From: Actinoplanes xinjiangensis
GTDB taxonomy: Bacteria > Actinomycetota > Actinomycetes > Mycobacteriales > Micromonosporaceae
Direction of reading: 5' to 3'
Length of the DNA stretch: 64,000 bases
Assembly: GCF_003148685.1 (NCBI RefSeq)
Contig: NZ_QGGR01000007.1
Span: forward strand, 248,001 to 312,000
Below are positions 35,634 through 44,890 of the stretch, piece after piece. Position 1 is the first letter of the stretch. Each line of letters opens with the position of its first letter. Made by a program: the position numbers and the translations under genes. The notes below the pieces were generated by a model, which saw only the letters and a list, made by a program, of their open reading frames with translations, had not been told where the DNA came from and made no database searches.

Positions 35634-36011
35634 TCAGTCGACCTCGACGACCTCGCGGCCCAGCGGCCACAGCGCGGCGGGCACCAGTTTGAAGTTGGCG
35701 ATGCCGAACGGGATGCCGATGATCGTGACGCACTGGGCGACACCGGCGGCGATGTGGGCCAGCGCGATCCACCAGCCGAACAGCACCAGCCACAGGATGT
35801 TGGCGATGCCGGAGGCGACACCGGCGTCCCGGCGGTCGACGATGGTCCGGCCGAACGGCCACAGCGAATACACCGCTAGGCGCATCGCCGCGACACCGAA
35901 CGGGATGGTCACGATCAGGGCGAAGCAGAGGAGGGCGGCCAGGCCGTAGCCGATGGCGAGGACGAAGCCGCTGCCGAAGACGAACCACAGGATGTTGAGG
36001 ATCAGGCGCAC
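35634..36011 (-). CDS. YccF-domain membrane protein
   Basis: About 125 residues with two copies of a YccF unit: LILNILWFVFG then VTIPFGVAAMRLAVYSLWPFGR, and NILWLVLFGWWIAL then ITIIGIPFGIANFKLV with LWPLGR. Four membrane segments in all. The GTG at 36011 gives the usual family start; an upstream TTG in frame would run into the kinase gene. It follows the sensor kinase stop by 4 bp, so the two may be translated together. Function unknown. Confidence 0.8.
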   Translation of the reverse strand: MRLILNILWFVFGSGFVLAIGYGLAALLCFALIVTIPFGVAAMRLAVYSLWPFGRTIVDRRDAGVASGIANILWLVLFGWWIALAHIAAGVAQCVTIIGIPFGIANFKLVPAALWPLGREVVEVD

Positions 36012-36015
36012 CAGT

Positions 36016-37425
36016 TCATGATGACCTACCCTCGCCAAGCCCCACCGGCGAGAGCGCCGGGACGAGCGGCAGCAGGATGACGAAGGTGGTTCCGGCGCCG
36101 GGCGCCGAGTCGACGCTGATGTGGCCGCCCGCGTCGGTCACGATGCCGTAGACGGTCGACAGCCCCAGGCCGGTGCCCTGGTCGACCGGTTTCGTGGTGA
36201 AGAACGGCTCGAACAGCCGCTCCCGGACCTCGGCGGACATGCCGGTGCCGGTGTCACTGACGGTGAGTTCGGCGAAGGTGCCGGACGGCGTCCCGACCCG
36301 GCCGGTCCCGATCACCACATCGCCGCCGTCGGGCATCGCGTCGCGCGCGTTGATGACGAGGTTCATCAGGATCTGGTCGAGGCGGCCGCGGTTGGCCCGT
36401 ACCGTGACGGGGCCGGGGTGCGGCCGGCAGGCCAGCCGGATCCGGCCGCTGATGCTGCGGCTGAGCAGTTCCTGCGCGTCGGTGACGACGGTGTTCAGGT
36501 CGACCGTCTCGACCTGCGTCGGCTCCCGTTTGGCGAAGAGCAGCAGCTGGCTGGTGAGCGTGCCGGCCCGGTCGGCGGCGTCGCGGATGCGGGCCAGATC
36601 GCGGGCGCCGGCCGGGGTGACCTCGTCGGCCATCAGGTCGGCGTAGTTGACGATGATGGCCAGCAGGTTGTTGAAGTCGTGCGCGACCCCGCCGGCGAGC
36701 TGGCCGAGACTCTCCATCCGTTCGGCGCGGACCCGCCGTTTCTTGTCGGTGACGTCGCGTTCGGTGGCCGCGGCGGCGACGATGCGGCCGGTGGTGTCCC
36801 GGATCGGCGACACGGCCACCGACACCAGCATCTCGCTGCCGTCGCGGCGGATCCGCCGGACCTCGTCGAGGGTGACCCGCCGGCCGGCGGCCAGCCCGGT
36901 GAGTGTCTCGTCGAGGACGTCGAGGCGTTCCGGCGGCAGGATCCGGCTGATGCTGCTGCCGACGATCTCGTCCGCGGAGTAGCCGTAAAGGCGTTCCGCA
37001 CCGCCGTTCCAGGACGTGATGACACCGTCGAGGGAGCTGCCGATGACCGCGTCGGACGACTGTTCAGCGAACGCGGCGAGCATCTCCCGCTCCCTCGACG
37101 CGTCTGCGGACGCGGCCAGCAGCCTGCGGTGGTGCCGGGCGAGTGCCCAGCTGATGCTCGTGATGGCGACCATCACGAGCAGCCGCAGGCTCTGGTCCAG
37201 CGTGCCGAACAGACCCTGCCGCGTCGAGATGGCGAAGGCCGCGACCAGCGCGTAGCCGCCCAGGGCCAGAACCCCGGCCGGGCTGGCCGAGGCGGCGGCG
37301 AGCGCCGGGCCCAGTGCCAGCATGCCGAAGGTGAGCATGCGCGGCGGTGTGACGGCCGACAGCGCCGCCAGTACGGTCACCAGCGCGAACGACGCGATGA
37401 GGTAGGACCGTGAACCGCCACCCAT
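36016..37425 (-). CDS. PAS-domain sensor histidine kinase
   Basis: 469 residues: several short hydrophobic helices (about 9-95), a PAS domain (AFAEQSSDAVIGSSLDGVIT to ATERDVTDKK), then a His kinase core with His in LAGGVAHDFNNLLAI, N-box NLVINARDAMP, G1 DTGTGM and G2 GTGLGLSTVYGI. The AHDFNN type is that of PAS-hybrid kinases; no receiver domain or partner response regulator is seen nearby, so it may act on a distant regulator. A membrane-embedded sensor of unknown signal. Confidence 0.9.
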   Translation of the reverse strand: MGGGSRSYLIASFALVTVLAALSAVTPPRMLTFGMLALGPALAAASASPAGVLALGGYALVAAFAISTRQGLFGTLDQSLRLLVMVAITSISWALARHHRRLLAASADASREREMLAAFAEQSSDAVIGSSLDGVITSWNGGAERLYGYSADEIVGSSISRILPPERLDVLDETLTGLAAGRRVTLDEVRRIRRDGSEMLVSVAVSPIRDTTGRIVAAAATERDVTDKKRRVRAERMESLGQLAGGVAHDFNNLLAIIVNYADLMADEVTPAGARDLARIRDAADRAGTLTSQLLLFAKREPTQVETVDLNTVVTDAQELLSRSISGRIRLACRPHPGPVTVRANRGRLDQILMNLVINARDAMPDGGDVVIGTGRVGTPSGTFAELTVSDTGTGMSAEVRERLFEPFFTTKPVDQGTGLGLSTVYGIVTDAGGHISVDSAPGAGTTFVILLPLVPALSPVGLGEGRSS

Positions 37426-37477
37426 CAGGATGACCTCTCCGCTGTGAGTCTGCGGTTGTCAGGGTAGTCCCGCGGGT

Positions 37478-38554
37478 TCAGCCGAGTGGTGCCGATTCGC
37501 TGAGACCGGCGGGGGAGCGCAGCCGTCCGATCAGCGCGTCACCCACCCGGGCGGTCTCCCGCAGGTACGGCGTATCGGAGAGCACGAAGTGGCTGATGCC
37601 CAGGTCGGCGTACCGTTGCAGGGCCGCCGCGACGTCGTCGGCCGATCCCACCAGCCACGTCGTGCCGGCGCCGCCACCGCCGTGGCGACCCGGCGCCGTG
37701 TACAGGCAGGTGTCCAGGACGTCGCCGCGGTCGGCCAGGTCGAGCAGGCGCTGCTGACCGACCGCGGACCTGCGCAACAGATCGGTGCCGTTGCGCCGGG
37801 CCAGCTCGGCGACCTTCGCCTCGGCGTCGTGCCACGCCTGTTCGGTGGTGTCGCGCACCAGCGTGGTGATCCGCAGCCCGAACTCCAGCGGCGGCAGATC
37901 CCGGTCCAGGTCCCGGGCCAGGCCGCGGAGCCGGTCGACGCGTTCGGCGATGCCGTCGAGCGGTTCACCCCAGAACAACTGCACGTCCGCCTCGGTCGCC
38001 GCGACCCTCTCGGCGGCGGCGGAGGCGCCACCGAAATACAGGCGGGGACCCCGGGCGTACGGCCGGGGCACCACGGTCGATCCGGTGACCTGGAAGTGCT
38101 CCCCGGCGTACGTCACGTTCTCCTCGGTCCACAGCCGCCGGGTGAGCAGCATGAACTCCCGGGTCCGGGCGTACCGCTGCGCCTGATCGCCCTCGACGTC
38201 GCCGTAGGCGGCGAGATCGTCCCGTCCGCTGACGATGTTGACGAGCAGCCGCCCGCCGCTGAGGTGGTCGAGGGTCGCCGCCGCACTGGCGAAGTGCGCG
38301 GGCTGCCAGTAGCCGGGCCGGATCGCCGTGAGCGGCCGGAACGTGCTGGTGCGGGCGGCGATCGCGGTGGCCACCGTGAACGTGTCCGGGCGGCCCCAGC
38401 CGGTGCCGATCAGCGCGCCCTCCCAACCGTGCCGCTCGGCGGTCCGGGCCAGGTCGACGCTGTGGTCGAGGGTCCCGTATCCGGCCACGGTGTCGTCGCC
38501 GCGGTGCCCCGGTTCGATGGTGTTGGGCAGGTACCAGAGGAAGGTGTGCGTCAT
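37478..38554 (-). CDS. SsuD-like FMN-dependent alkanesulfonate monooxygenase (LLM class)
   Basis: 358 residues, bacterial luciferase-like TIM barrel. TFLWYLPNTIEPGHRG starts like alkanesulfonate monooxygenases, and DHLSGGRLLVNIVSGRDDLA is the phosphate-binding family block; a His follows for the active site. It needs reduced FMN, available from the flavin reductase at the head of the operon. The ATG overlaps the aldo/keto reductase stop by 1 bp (TGATG). Last gene of the nine-gene organosulfur operon. Substrate inferred as a sulfonate. Confidence 0.85.
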   Translation of the reverse strand: MTHTFLWYLPNTIEPGHRGDDTVAGYGTLDHSVDLARTAERHGWEGALIGTGWGRPDTFTVATAIAARTSTFRPLTAIRPGYWQPAHFASAAATLDHLSGGRLLVNIVSGRDDLAAYGDVEGDQAQRYARTREFMLLTRRLWTEENVTYAGEHFQVTGSTVVPRPYARGPRLYFGGASAAAERVAATEADVQLFWGEPLDGIAERVDRLRGLARDLDRDLPPLEFGLRITTLVRDTTEQAWHDAEAKVAELARRNGTDLLRRSAVGQQRLLDLADRGDVLDTCLYTAPGRHGGGGAGTTWLVGSADDVAAALQRYADLGISHFVLSDTPYLRETARVGDALIGRLRSPAGLSESAPLG

Positions 38555-39588
38555 CAGGCGCTCCGCCGCCGCCGGCCCGGGTCGGTGACGGCCGGCGGCT
38601 GGTAGCCCTGATCACGGGCGGACAGTGTGACGCCCGGCGGCACGATCTTGTCGATCTCGTCGAGGACGTCCCGGCCCAGTGGTGCCCGTGCGGCACCGAG
38701 CTGCTGTTCCAGCTGCTCGAACGTGCGCGGCCCGATGATCGGCGCGGTGACCGCCGGGTGCTCCAGGACGAACCCGAGCGCCAGATGGATCAGCGACAGC
38801 CCGGACTGCCCGGCCAGTACGGCGAGGGCCTCGACGGCGGCGAGTTTGGCCGCGTTCTCCGGGGCGTCGATCTCGAACCGGCCCGGTTGCCGTCCTCCGC
38901 GGCTGGTCGTCGGCTGGGCGCCGCCGGCCCGGAACCTCCCGGTCAGCCACCCGCCGGCGAGCGGGCTCCACGGGATGACGGCGAGGCCGTACTTCTGGGC
39001 GATCGGCAGGACCTCGCGCTCGACGCCACGGGCCAGGATCGAATACGGCGGCTGTTCGGAGACCACCCGCTCGCGGCCCCGGCGTGCGGCGATCCACTGG
39101 CCCTCGACAATCGCCGACGGCTCGAACGTGGACGTACCGATGTAGCGGATCTTGCCTTGATGAACGAGATCGGACAGCGCGCCGAGGGTGTCGTCGAAGT
39201 CGGTGTCCTCCTCCGGCCGGTGCACCTGATAGAGGTCGATGTGGTCGGTCTGCAACCGGCGCAGGCTGTCCTCCACCGCGCGGATGATCCAGCGGCGCGA
39301 GTTGCCGAAGTGGTTCGGGTCCGTGCCGATCTGCCCGTGGAACTTGGTGGCCAGGAAGACGTCGTCGCGCCGGCCGAGCAGCGCCTTGCCGACGATCGTC
39401 TCGGATTCGCCCTGGCTGTAGACGTCGGCGGTGTCGACCAGGTTGATCCCGGCGTCCAGGGCCCGGTGGATGATCCGGATGCTGTCGTCGTGGTCGGGGT
39501 TGCCGCGCTCGCCGAACATCATGGTGCCCAGCGCGAGGGCGCTGACCTTGACACCGGTACGGCCGAACGGGCGCAGGGGGATGGTCAT
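38554..39588 (-). CDS. Aldo/keto reductase
   Basis: 344 residues of the AKR (beta/alpha)8 barrel. The tetrad is recognisable: Asp in LVDTADVYSQGESE, Tyr in the same block, Lys in FLATKFHG, and His in DLYQVHRP. Family end blocks such as VIIPWSPLAGGWLTG and GPRTFEQLEQQLG are there. Overlaps of 4 bp and 1 bp tie it to its neighbours. In this operon it may reduce the aldehyde released on desulfonation; that is inference. Confidence 0.88.
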   Translation of the reverse strand: MTIPLRPFGRTGVKVSALALGTMMFGERGNPDHDDSIRIIHRALDAGINLVDTADVYSQGESETIVGKALLGRRDDVFLATKFHGQIGTDPNHFGNSRRWIIRAVEDSLRRLQTDHIDLYQVHRPEEDTDFDDTLGALSDLVHQGKIRYIGTSTFEPSAIVEGQWIAARRGRERVVSEQPPYSILARGVEREVLPIAQKYGLAVIPWSPLAGGWLTGRFRAGGAQPTTSRGGRQPGRFEIDAPENAAKLAAVEALAVLAGQSGLSLIHLALGFVLEHPAVTAPIIGPRTFEQLEQQLGAARAPLGRDVLDEIDKIVPPGVTLSARDQGYQPPAVTDPGRRRRSA

Positions 39589-40913
39589 CGGGAGATCAGC
39601 TCCAGAGAGTTCGCGGGGCGCGGAAGTCCGTAGTGCTCACGCAGGGTGGTACCGGTGTATTCGGTGCGGAACAGTCCGCGCTCCTGGAGGATCGGCACGA
39701 CCCGGCTCGCGAACGCCTCGATCCCGGACGGCAGCACGGCGGGCATGATGTTGAAGCCGTCGGCGGCGCCGTTCTCGAAGTAGTGCTGGATCGTGTCGGC
39801 GACCTGCACGGGCGTACCGGTGAAGGTCCGGTGCCCGCGTCCCCCGCCGAGCTTGCCGATGAGCTGGCGGACCGTCAGGTTCTCCCGGCGGCCCCAGTCG
39901 ACGATCAGGGTGCGGCGGCTCTTGTGGCCCTCGATCTCGTCCTCGGTCGGCAGGTCGGCCGGCAGCGGTTCGTCCAGCTTCAGCCGAGCCGGGTCCACCC
40001 CGAGGACGGTGGCCAGGGTGGCGACCGCGAACTCCGGCGCGATCAGGCGTTCCAGTTCGGCCTCCAGCTCCCGGGCCTGGGCCGGGGTGTCGCCGATGAC
40101 CGGGACGATGCCGGGCAGGACGACGACGTGGTCGGGGTTGCGCCCGGCCGCCACGGCACGGCGTTTCAGGTCGGCGTAGAAGGCCTGGCTCTCCGCCAGC
40201 GTCGGCTGCGCCACGAAGATCGCCTCGGCCCACTTGGCGGCGAACTCCCTGCCGTTCTCCGACGACCCGGCCTGCACCAGCAGCGGATGTCCCTGCGGTG
40301 GGCGGGGCACGTTGAGCGGCCCCTCGACCTGGAAGAACTTCCCGCGGTGGCCGATCGCGCGGACCCGGTCCTTGACGGCGTGCACCCCGGCCCCCTTGTC
40401 GGCGACGATCGCGTCGTCGGCCCAGCTGTCCCACAGTTTCGTGGAGACCTCCAGGAACTCGTCGGCCCGCTCGTATCGCGTCCGGTGCTGCGGCTGCTCG
40501 TCAAGGCCGAAGTTGCGGGCGGCCGCCTCACCGGCGGTGGTGACGATGTTCCAGCCGGCCCGGCCGCCGGACAGGTGGTCCAGCGAGGCGAACCGGCGGG
40601 CCAGATTGAACGGCTCGTTGTACGAGGTGGACGCGGTCGCGATCAGCCCGATCCGGGTGGTCGTCGCGGCCAGGGAGGCCAGCAGCAGCGTCGGCTCCAG
40701 CTTGCCGGCCGGGCGGCGGCCGGGGTCGCTCCACAGCACCGGGCTGTCGGCGAGGAACACCGAGTCGAACCGGGCGTCCTCGGCGACCCGGGTCAGGTGC
40801 TGGTGGGCGGCGAGCGACAGGTTGGCGTGCGGGTCGGACTCCGGCAGCCGCCAGGACGCCTCGTGGTGCCCGGTGTCGTGCAGGAACAGGTTGAAGTGCA
40901 GCTGGCGGCTCAC
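39585..40913 (-). CDS. NtaA/SnaA/DszA-type flavin monooxygenase, copy 2
   Basis: 442 residues from a GTG that overlaps the previous stop (GTGA). HEASWRLPESDP, TASTSYNEPFNLARRFASLD and GGRAGWNIVTTAGEAAARNFG are the family blocks of the FMNH2-dependent monooxygenases for nitrilotriacetate, pristinamycin IIA and dibenzothiophene sulfone. The protein is closely similar to the gene just upstream (about two residues in three by eye). The frame upstream to 41894 is antisense noise. Activity on a sulfone, sulfonate or related sulfur compound is the best reading from the operon. Confidence 0.85.
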   Translation of the reverse strand: MSRQLHFNLFLHDTGHHEASWRLPESDPHANLSLAAHQHLTRVAEDARFDSVFLADSPVLWSDPGRRPAGKLEPTLLLASLAATTTRIGLIATASTSYNEPFNLARRFASLDHLSGGRAGWNIVTTAGEAAARNFGLDEQPQHRTRYERADEFLEVSTKLWDSWADDAIVADKGAGVHAVKDRVRAIGHRGKFFQVEGPLNVPRPPQGHPLLVQAGSSENGREFAAKWAEAIFVAQPTLAESQAFYADLKRRAVAAGRNPDHVVVLPGIVPVIGDTPAQARELEAELERLIAPEFAVATLATVLGVDPARLKLDEPLPADLPTEDEIEGHKSRRTLIVDWGRRENLTVRQLIGKLGGGRGHRTFTGTPVQVADTIQHYFENGAADGFNIMPAVLPSGIEAFASRVVPILQERGLFRTEYTGTTLREHYGLPRPANSLELISR

Positions 40914-42259
40914 TGGGTGATCAGCTCCGGGTGGTAGGCGAAGGAGGTGGCGGCCGGGCGGGGGAGCCCGTAGTGCTCGCGGAGGGTGGCGCCCTCGTAC
41001 TCGGTGCGGAACCGGCCCCGTTCCTGCAGGATCGGCACCACCTTGTCCACGAAGGCGACCAGACCGGACGGCAGCACCGCCGGCATGATGTTGAAGCCGT
41101 CGGCGGCCCCGGAGTCGAACCACTCCTCGATCGTGTCGGCGACCTGCGACGGCGTACCGGCGAAGGTGCGGTGCCCCCGGCCGCCGCCGAGCCGGCCGAT
41201 CAGCTGGCGGACCGTCAGATTCTCCCGCCGGGCCAGGTCGACGATCAGGGTGAAGCGGCTCTTCGCGCCCTCGATCTGGTCCTCGGTCGGCAGGTTGTCC
41301 GGCAGCGGCTCGTCCAGCGGCAGGTCCGCGGGCGTCAGGTGGAAGCGCTCGGCGAGCTGCGCCCGGGCGTACTCGGGGCTGATCAGCCGTTCCAGCTCGG
41401 CGTCCAGCTCCCGGGCCTCGGCCGCGGTGTCGCCGATCACCGGCACGATCCCGGGCAGGATCTTCACGCCGTCCGGGTCGCGGCCCAGCGCGGCCGCCCG
41501 CTGCTTGAGGTCGCGGTAGAACGCCCGGCCCTCGGCGAGGGTCTGCTGGGCGGTGAAGACGGCCTCGGCCCACTTCGCGGCGAAGTCCCGGCCGTCCTCC
41601 GACGACCCGGCCTGCACCAGCAGTGGCCAGCCCTGCGGCGATCGGGGCACGTTGAGCGGCCCGTCCACCCGGAAGTACCGGCCCCGGTGGTTGATCGCCC
41701 GCACCTTCGCCGCGTCGGCGTGCACGCCCGCGTCCTTGTCGGCGAGGACCGCGTCGTCGGCCCAGCTGTCCCACAGTTTCGTGGCCACCTCGAGGAACTC
41801 GTCGGCCCGCTCGTACCGCTCCCGGTGCAGTGGCACGTCGTCGAGGCCGAAGTTGCGGGCCGCGTCGGCGCCGGCGGTGGTGACGATGTTCCATCCGGCG
41901 CGGCCGTCCGAGATGTGGTCGAGCGACGAGAAGCGGCGGGCCAGGTTGTACGGCTCGTTGTACGACGTCGACGCGGTGGCGATCAGCCCGATCCGGGACG
42001 TGACCCCGGCCAGCGCGGTCAGCAGGACGGTCGGCTCCAGCTTGCCGGTCGGGCGGCGGCCGGGATCACCCTGCTGGACCGGGCTGTCGGCCAGGAACAG
42101 CGAGTCCAGCCGGCCGCGCTCGGCGATCCGGGCCAGTTCCTGGTAGTGCTTGACGCTCCAGCCGGCGTAGGGGTCGCTCTCCGGCAGCCGCCACGACGCC
42201 TCGTGATGCCCGACGCTCATCAGGAACGCGTTGAGGTGCAGTTTCCTCTTCTCAGGCAT
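40910..42259 (-). CDS. NtaA/SnaA/DszA-type flavin monooxygenase, copy 1
   Basis: 449 residues from ATG 42259, overlapping the ATPase stop by 8 bp (ATGCCTGA). The same motifs as its neighbour (HEASWRLPESDP, TASTSYNEPYNLARRFSSLD, VQAGSSEDGRDFAAKWAEAVF) point to a recent tandem duplication. The two differ most in the region around residues 300-330 (LISPEYARAQLAERFHLTP against LIAPEFAVATLATVLGVDP), near the lid that covers the substrate. So they may use different substrates. Confidence 0.85.
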   Translation of the reverse strand: MPEKRKLHLNAFLMSVGHHEASWRLPESDPYAGWSVKHYQELARIAERGRLDSLFLADSPVQQGDPGRRPTGKLEPTVLLTALAGVTSRIGLIATASTSYNEPYNLARRFSSLDHISDGRAGWNIVTTAGADAARNFGLDDVPLHRERYERADEFLEVATKLWDSWADDAVLADKDAGVHADAAKVRAINHRGRYFRVDGPLNVPRSPQGWPLLVQAGSSEDGRDFAAKWAEAVFTAQQTLAEGRAFYRDLKQRAAALGRDPDGVKILPGIVPVIGDTAAEARELDAELERLISPEYARAQLAERFHLTPADLPLDEPLPDNLPTEDQIEGAKSRFTLIVDLARRENLTVRQLIGRLGGGRGHRTFAGTPSQVADTIEEWFDSGAADGFNIMPAVLPSGLVAFVDKVVPILQERGRFRTEYEGATLREHYGLPRPAATSFAYHPELITQ

Positions 42260-42986
42260 CGGCGGCGACTCCCAACCGGTCGAGCAACAGGCTGCGCAGC
42301 GCGGCGAAACCGGCGTCGGAACGGGACCGGTTCTCCAGCTCCACCCGGACGTCGGTGTCGACCACCCCGGCATCGAGCAGGATCACCCGGTCGGCGAGCA
42401 CGATGGCCTCGTCGACGTCGTGGGTAACCAGCAGCACCGCCGGCCGATGCGCCTCGCACAGCTTGCGCAGCAGGACATGCATGCGGATGCGGGTGAGAGC
42501 GTCCAGTGCACCGAACGGTTCGTCGGCGAGCAGCAGTTGCGGTTCGCGGACCAGCGAGCGCGCCAGGGCGGCGCGCTGTTGCTCACCCCCGGACAGTTGG
42601 TACGGCCACGCGCGCTCCCGCCCGGCCAGACCCACCTCGGCCAGCGCCTGACGGCCACGCTCTCCGGCGTCCGCGCCCCGCAGGCCGAAGACGACGTTGT
42701 CCAGGATCCGTTTCCACGGCAGCAGGCGGGAGTCCTGGAAGACCACCGACACCGCGTCCGGTACGTCGATCTGCCCGTACCCGGCGACGTCCCGGTCCAG
42801 CCCGGCCAGCGCCCGCAGCAGTGTGCTCTTGCCGGTACCGGATCGCCCGATCAGGGCCACGAACTCGCCCGGTGCGATGTCCAGGTCCAGTCCGTTGAGG
42901 ACACCGCCGTCGGAGGTGAAGCTGCGGTGCAGGTTGCGGACCCGGACCGCCGGTTCGGTGGTCAGCCCTCGAGCGTCTGTCGCCAT
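42252..42986 (-). CDS. SsuB-like ABC transporter ATP-binding protein
   Basis: 244 residues from ATG 42986. Walker A GRSGTGKST, Q-loop VFQDSRLLPWKR (typical of nitrate/sulfonate/taurine ATPases), signature LSGGEQQRAALARS, Walker B LLLADEPFGALDAL and His in VTHDVDEA. The start lies 25 bp inside the permease gene. It energises import of organosulfur compounds. Confidence 0.9.
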   Translation of the reverse strand: MATDARGLTTEPAVRVRNLHRSFTSDGGVLNGLDLDIAPGEFVALIGRSGTGKSTLLRALAGLDRDVAGYGQIDVPDAVSVVFQDSRLLPWKRILDNVVFGLRGADAGERGRQALAEVGLAGRERAWPYQLSGGEQQRAALARSLVREPQLLLADEPFGALDALTRIRMHVLLRKLCEAHRPAVLLVTHDVDEAIVLADRVILLDAGVVDTDVRVELENRSRSDAGFAALRSLLLDRLGVAADA

Positions 42987-43804
42987 GCCAGCACCCTCCT
43001 CGCGGTGAGACGGACGGCGCTGTCGGCGCAGTAGCCGAAGACGCCGTAGATGACGAGGCCGACCACGATCACGTCGGTCTGGCCGTACTGCTCGGCGAGG
43101 GTGATCATGTGGCCGATGCCGGAGACCGCGTTGTACTGCTCGACGACGACCAGGCCGAGCAGCGACGACGTGACCGCGAAGCGCATGCCGAGCAGGAAGC
43201 CGGGCAGCGCGCCGGGCAGGACGATGTGCCGGACAAACTCGCCCCGGTTGATGCCGATCGTCTCGGCCAGTTCGGCGTACCGGCCGTCGATGCTGCGCAG
43301 CCCGTTGTGGGTGTGGATGTAGATCGGCACCATGCTGATCAGTGCGATCGTGATGATCTTCATCTCCTGGCCGATGCCGAACCAGGCGATGAACAGCGGG
43401 ATCAGCGCGAGCGTCGGTACCGACCGCTTGATCTGGATCGGGCCGTCGATCAGCGACTCGCCGATGCGGGACAGACCGGAGACGACCGCCAGCACGGCAC
43501 CGGTGACCACGCCGAGGGACAGGCCGATCGCCGAGCGTTCCAGCGACGACAGAACGTTGCCGAGCAGGTCGTGGTTGACCCACTGGTCCTCGAAGGCGAT
43601 CACCACGTCCCACGGCGCGGACAGGATCGCCGGTGCGATCACACCCGAGGCCGATCCGGCGGACCAGACGGCGAGGGCCAGGAACGGCCCGATCCAGAAG
43701 GCGAAACGGATGCGGTGGCCGGGGCCGAGACGACGGCGTACGACACGCTTGTCGGTCTGCTGCCGGGGCGCCTCGACGGGCGGCGTGTGCAGGGTGGCGG
43801 TCAT
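42962..43804 (-). CDS. SsuC-like ABC transporter permease
   Basis: 280 residues with about six helices of the BPD-transporter type (e.g. FWIGPFLALAVWSAG near the N-terminus). The EAA loop that docks on the ATPase is present as AELAETIGINRGEFVRHIVLPGALPG. Overlaps both the SBP gene (ATGA) and the ATPase gene. Partner of the ATPase and binding protein for sulfonate import. Confidence 0.9.
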   Translation of the reverse strand: MTATLHTPPVEAPRQQTDKRVVRRRLGPGHRIRFAFWIGPFLALAVWSAGSASGVIAPAILSAPWDVVIAFEDQWVNHDLLGNVLSSLERSAIGLSLGVVTGAVLAVVSGLSRIGESLIDGPIQIKRSVPTLALIPLFIAWFGIGQEMKIITIALISMVPIYIHTHNGLRSIDGRYAELAETIGINRGEFVRHIVLPGALPGFLLGMRFAVTSSLLGLVVVEQYNAVSGIGHMITLAEQYGQTDVIVVGLVIYGVFGYCADSAVRLTARRVLAWRQTLEG

Positions 43805-44865
43805 GACGCGTCCCCCGTGACCACCCGGTCGCCGGCGGCGGCCGCCTGGACCGGCTCGAACCGGCGGTCGACGAGCGTCGTCACGTCGAGCCTGTCGTGC
43901 TTCTGCTCGGCGGCCAGCAGGTCGGCGGTCTCCTGGAGGCGGGTGATCGCGGCATCCCAACTCGCCGGAATGCCCTTCTCGCCCTGGATCTCCACGACCG
44001 CCTTCGCGTCCGCTTCGTTCAGGCCCTGGGTGTCCTGGTAGTACGCCTTCGCGTACTCCGCGGGGTGCTCGTTGGCCCACAGCACGGCCTTGGTGCGTAC
44101 GGCCACGTAGACCTTGAGTGCGGCGGCCTTCTCCGCGTCCTCGACCGCCGAGGTCAGGCAGTACACGGTGGACGCGTCGTCCCGGATGCCGGTGAAGATC
44201 GAGCTGGAGCCGGGGTACTTCGCCTCGTACAGCTTGATGTTCTGCGCGCCGATCGGTGCCACGTCGACGGCCTTGCTGCCCAGCGCCGTCACGTAGGAGT
44301 CGCCGTTGCTGGTCAGCTCGACCAGTTGCACGTCGGACTGGGACAGACCGGCCTTCTGGAGCACCCGCAGCACCAGCGCGCCCTGTGCCTGCCCGGCGCT
44401 GTAGGCGATCTTCTTGCCCCGCAGGTCGGCCAGGGACGTCACGCTGACTCCCGGCGCGACACCCAGTTTGTAGATCGGGTGCTCCAGCGGGTCGAGGGTC
44501 ACCGCCTGGAAGACGATCTTCGTGGCGGTGCCGGTCCATGCGGCGAACAGCGACGGGATGTCGGCGACCGCGCTGCAGTCCAGCTTGTCGGCCCGGAACG
44601 CCTGGATGCTCTGCGGGCCGCCGCTGATGTTGGCCCACTCGACGGTCACTCCGGCGTCGCTCAGTTCCTTGTCCAGACCGGACGCCTGGATGACCGCCTG
44701 ATACTGCGGGTCGCCGAGGCGCAGCACCGTTCCGCTGGGGACCCGGTCCGGCAGCGCGGCCGTCAGTTCGAGTTTCGTGACGGCCCGCTCCTCCGCACAG
44801 CCGGCGGCGAGGACGAGCACGGCGGCCAGCGCGGCTCCGACCGTACCCCGAGGGATTTTGATCAT
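43801..44865 (-). CDS. SsuA-like sulfonate-binding lipoprotein
   Basis: 354 residues. A leader with lipobox VLAAGC places the lipidated Cys near residue 23. The mature protein is an SsuA/TauA-type binding protein: TVLRLGDPQYQAVIQASGLDKEL resembles the first strand-helix, and LADLRGKKIAYSAGQAQGAL the second-lobe entry. It should catch alkanesulfonates or similar molecules at the outer face of the membrane. Starts 25 bp after the flavin reductase stop. Confidence 0.88.
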   Translation of the reverse strand: MIKIPRGTVGAALAAVLVLAAGCAEERAVTKLELTAALPDRVPSGTVLRLGDPQYQAVIQASGLDKELSDAGVTVEWANISGGPQSIQAFRADKLDCSAVADIPSLFAAWTGTATKIVFQAVTLDPLEHPIYKLGVAPGVSVTSLADLRGKKIAYSAGQAQGALVLRVLQKAGLSQSDVQLVELTSNGDSYVTALGSKAVDVAPIGAQNIKLYEAKYPGSSSIFTGIRDDASTVYCLTSAVEDAEKAAALKVYVAVRTKAVLWANEHPAEYAKAYYQDTQGLNEADAKAVVEIQGEKGIPASWDAAITRLQETADLLAAEQKHDRLDVTTLVDRRFEPVQAAAAGDRVVTGDAS

Positions 44866-44890
44866 GTTTTTTCCTTCTCTTCGGGGGATG

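Noticed and set aside
39585..41894. 769-codon frame reaching far upstream of the second monooxygenase
   Set aside because: The N-terminal half is a shifted-frame echo of the adjacent paralogue; the true start is the GTG at 40913.
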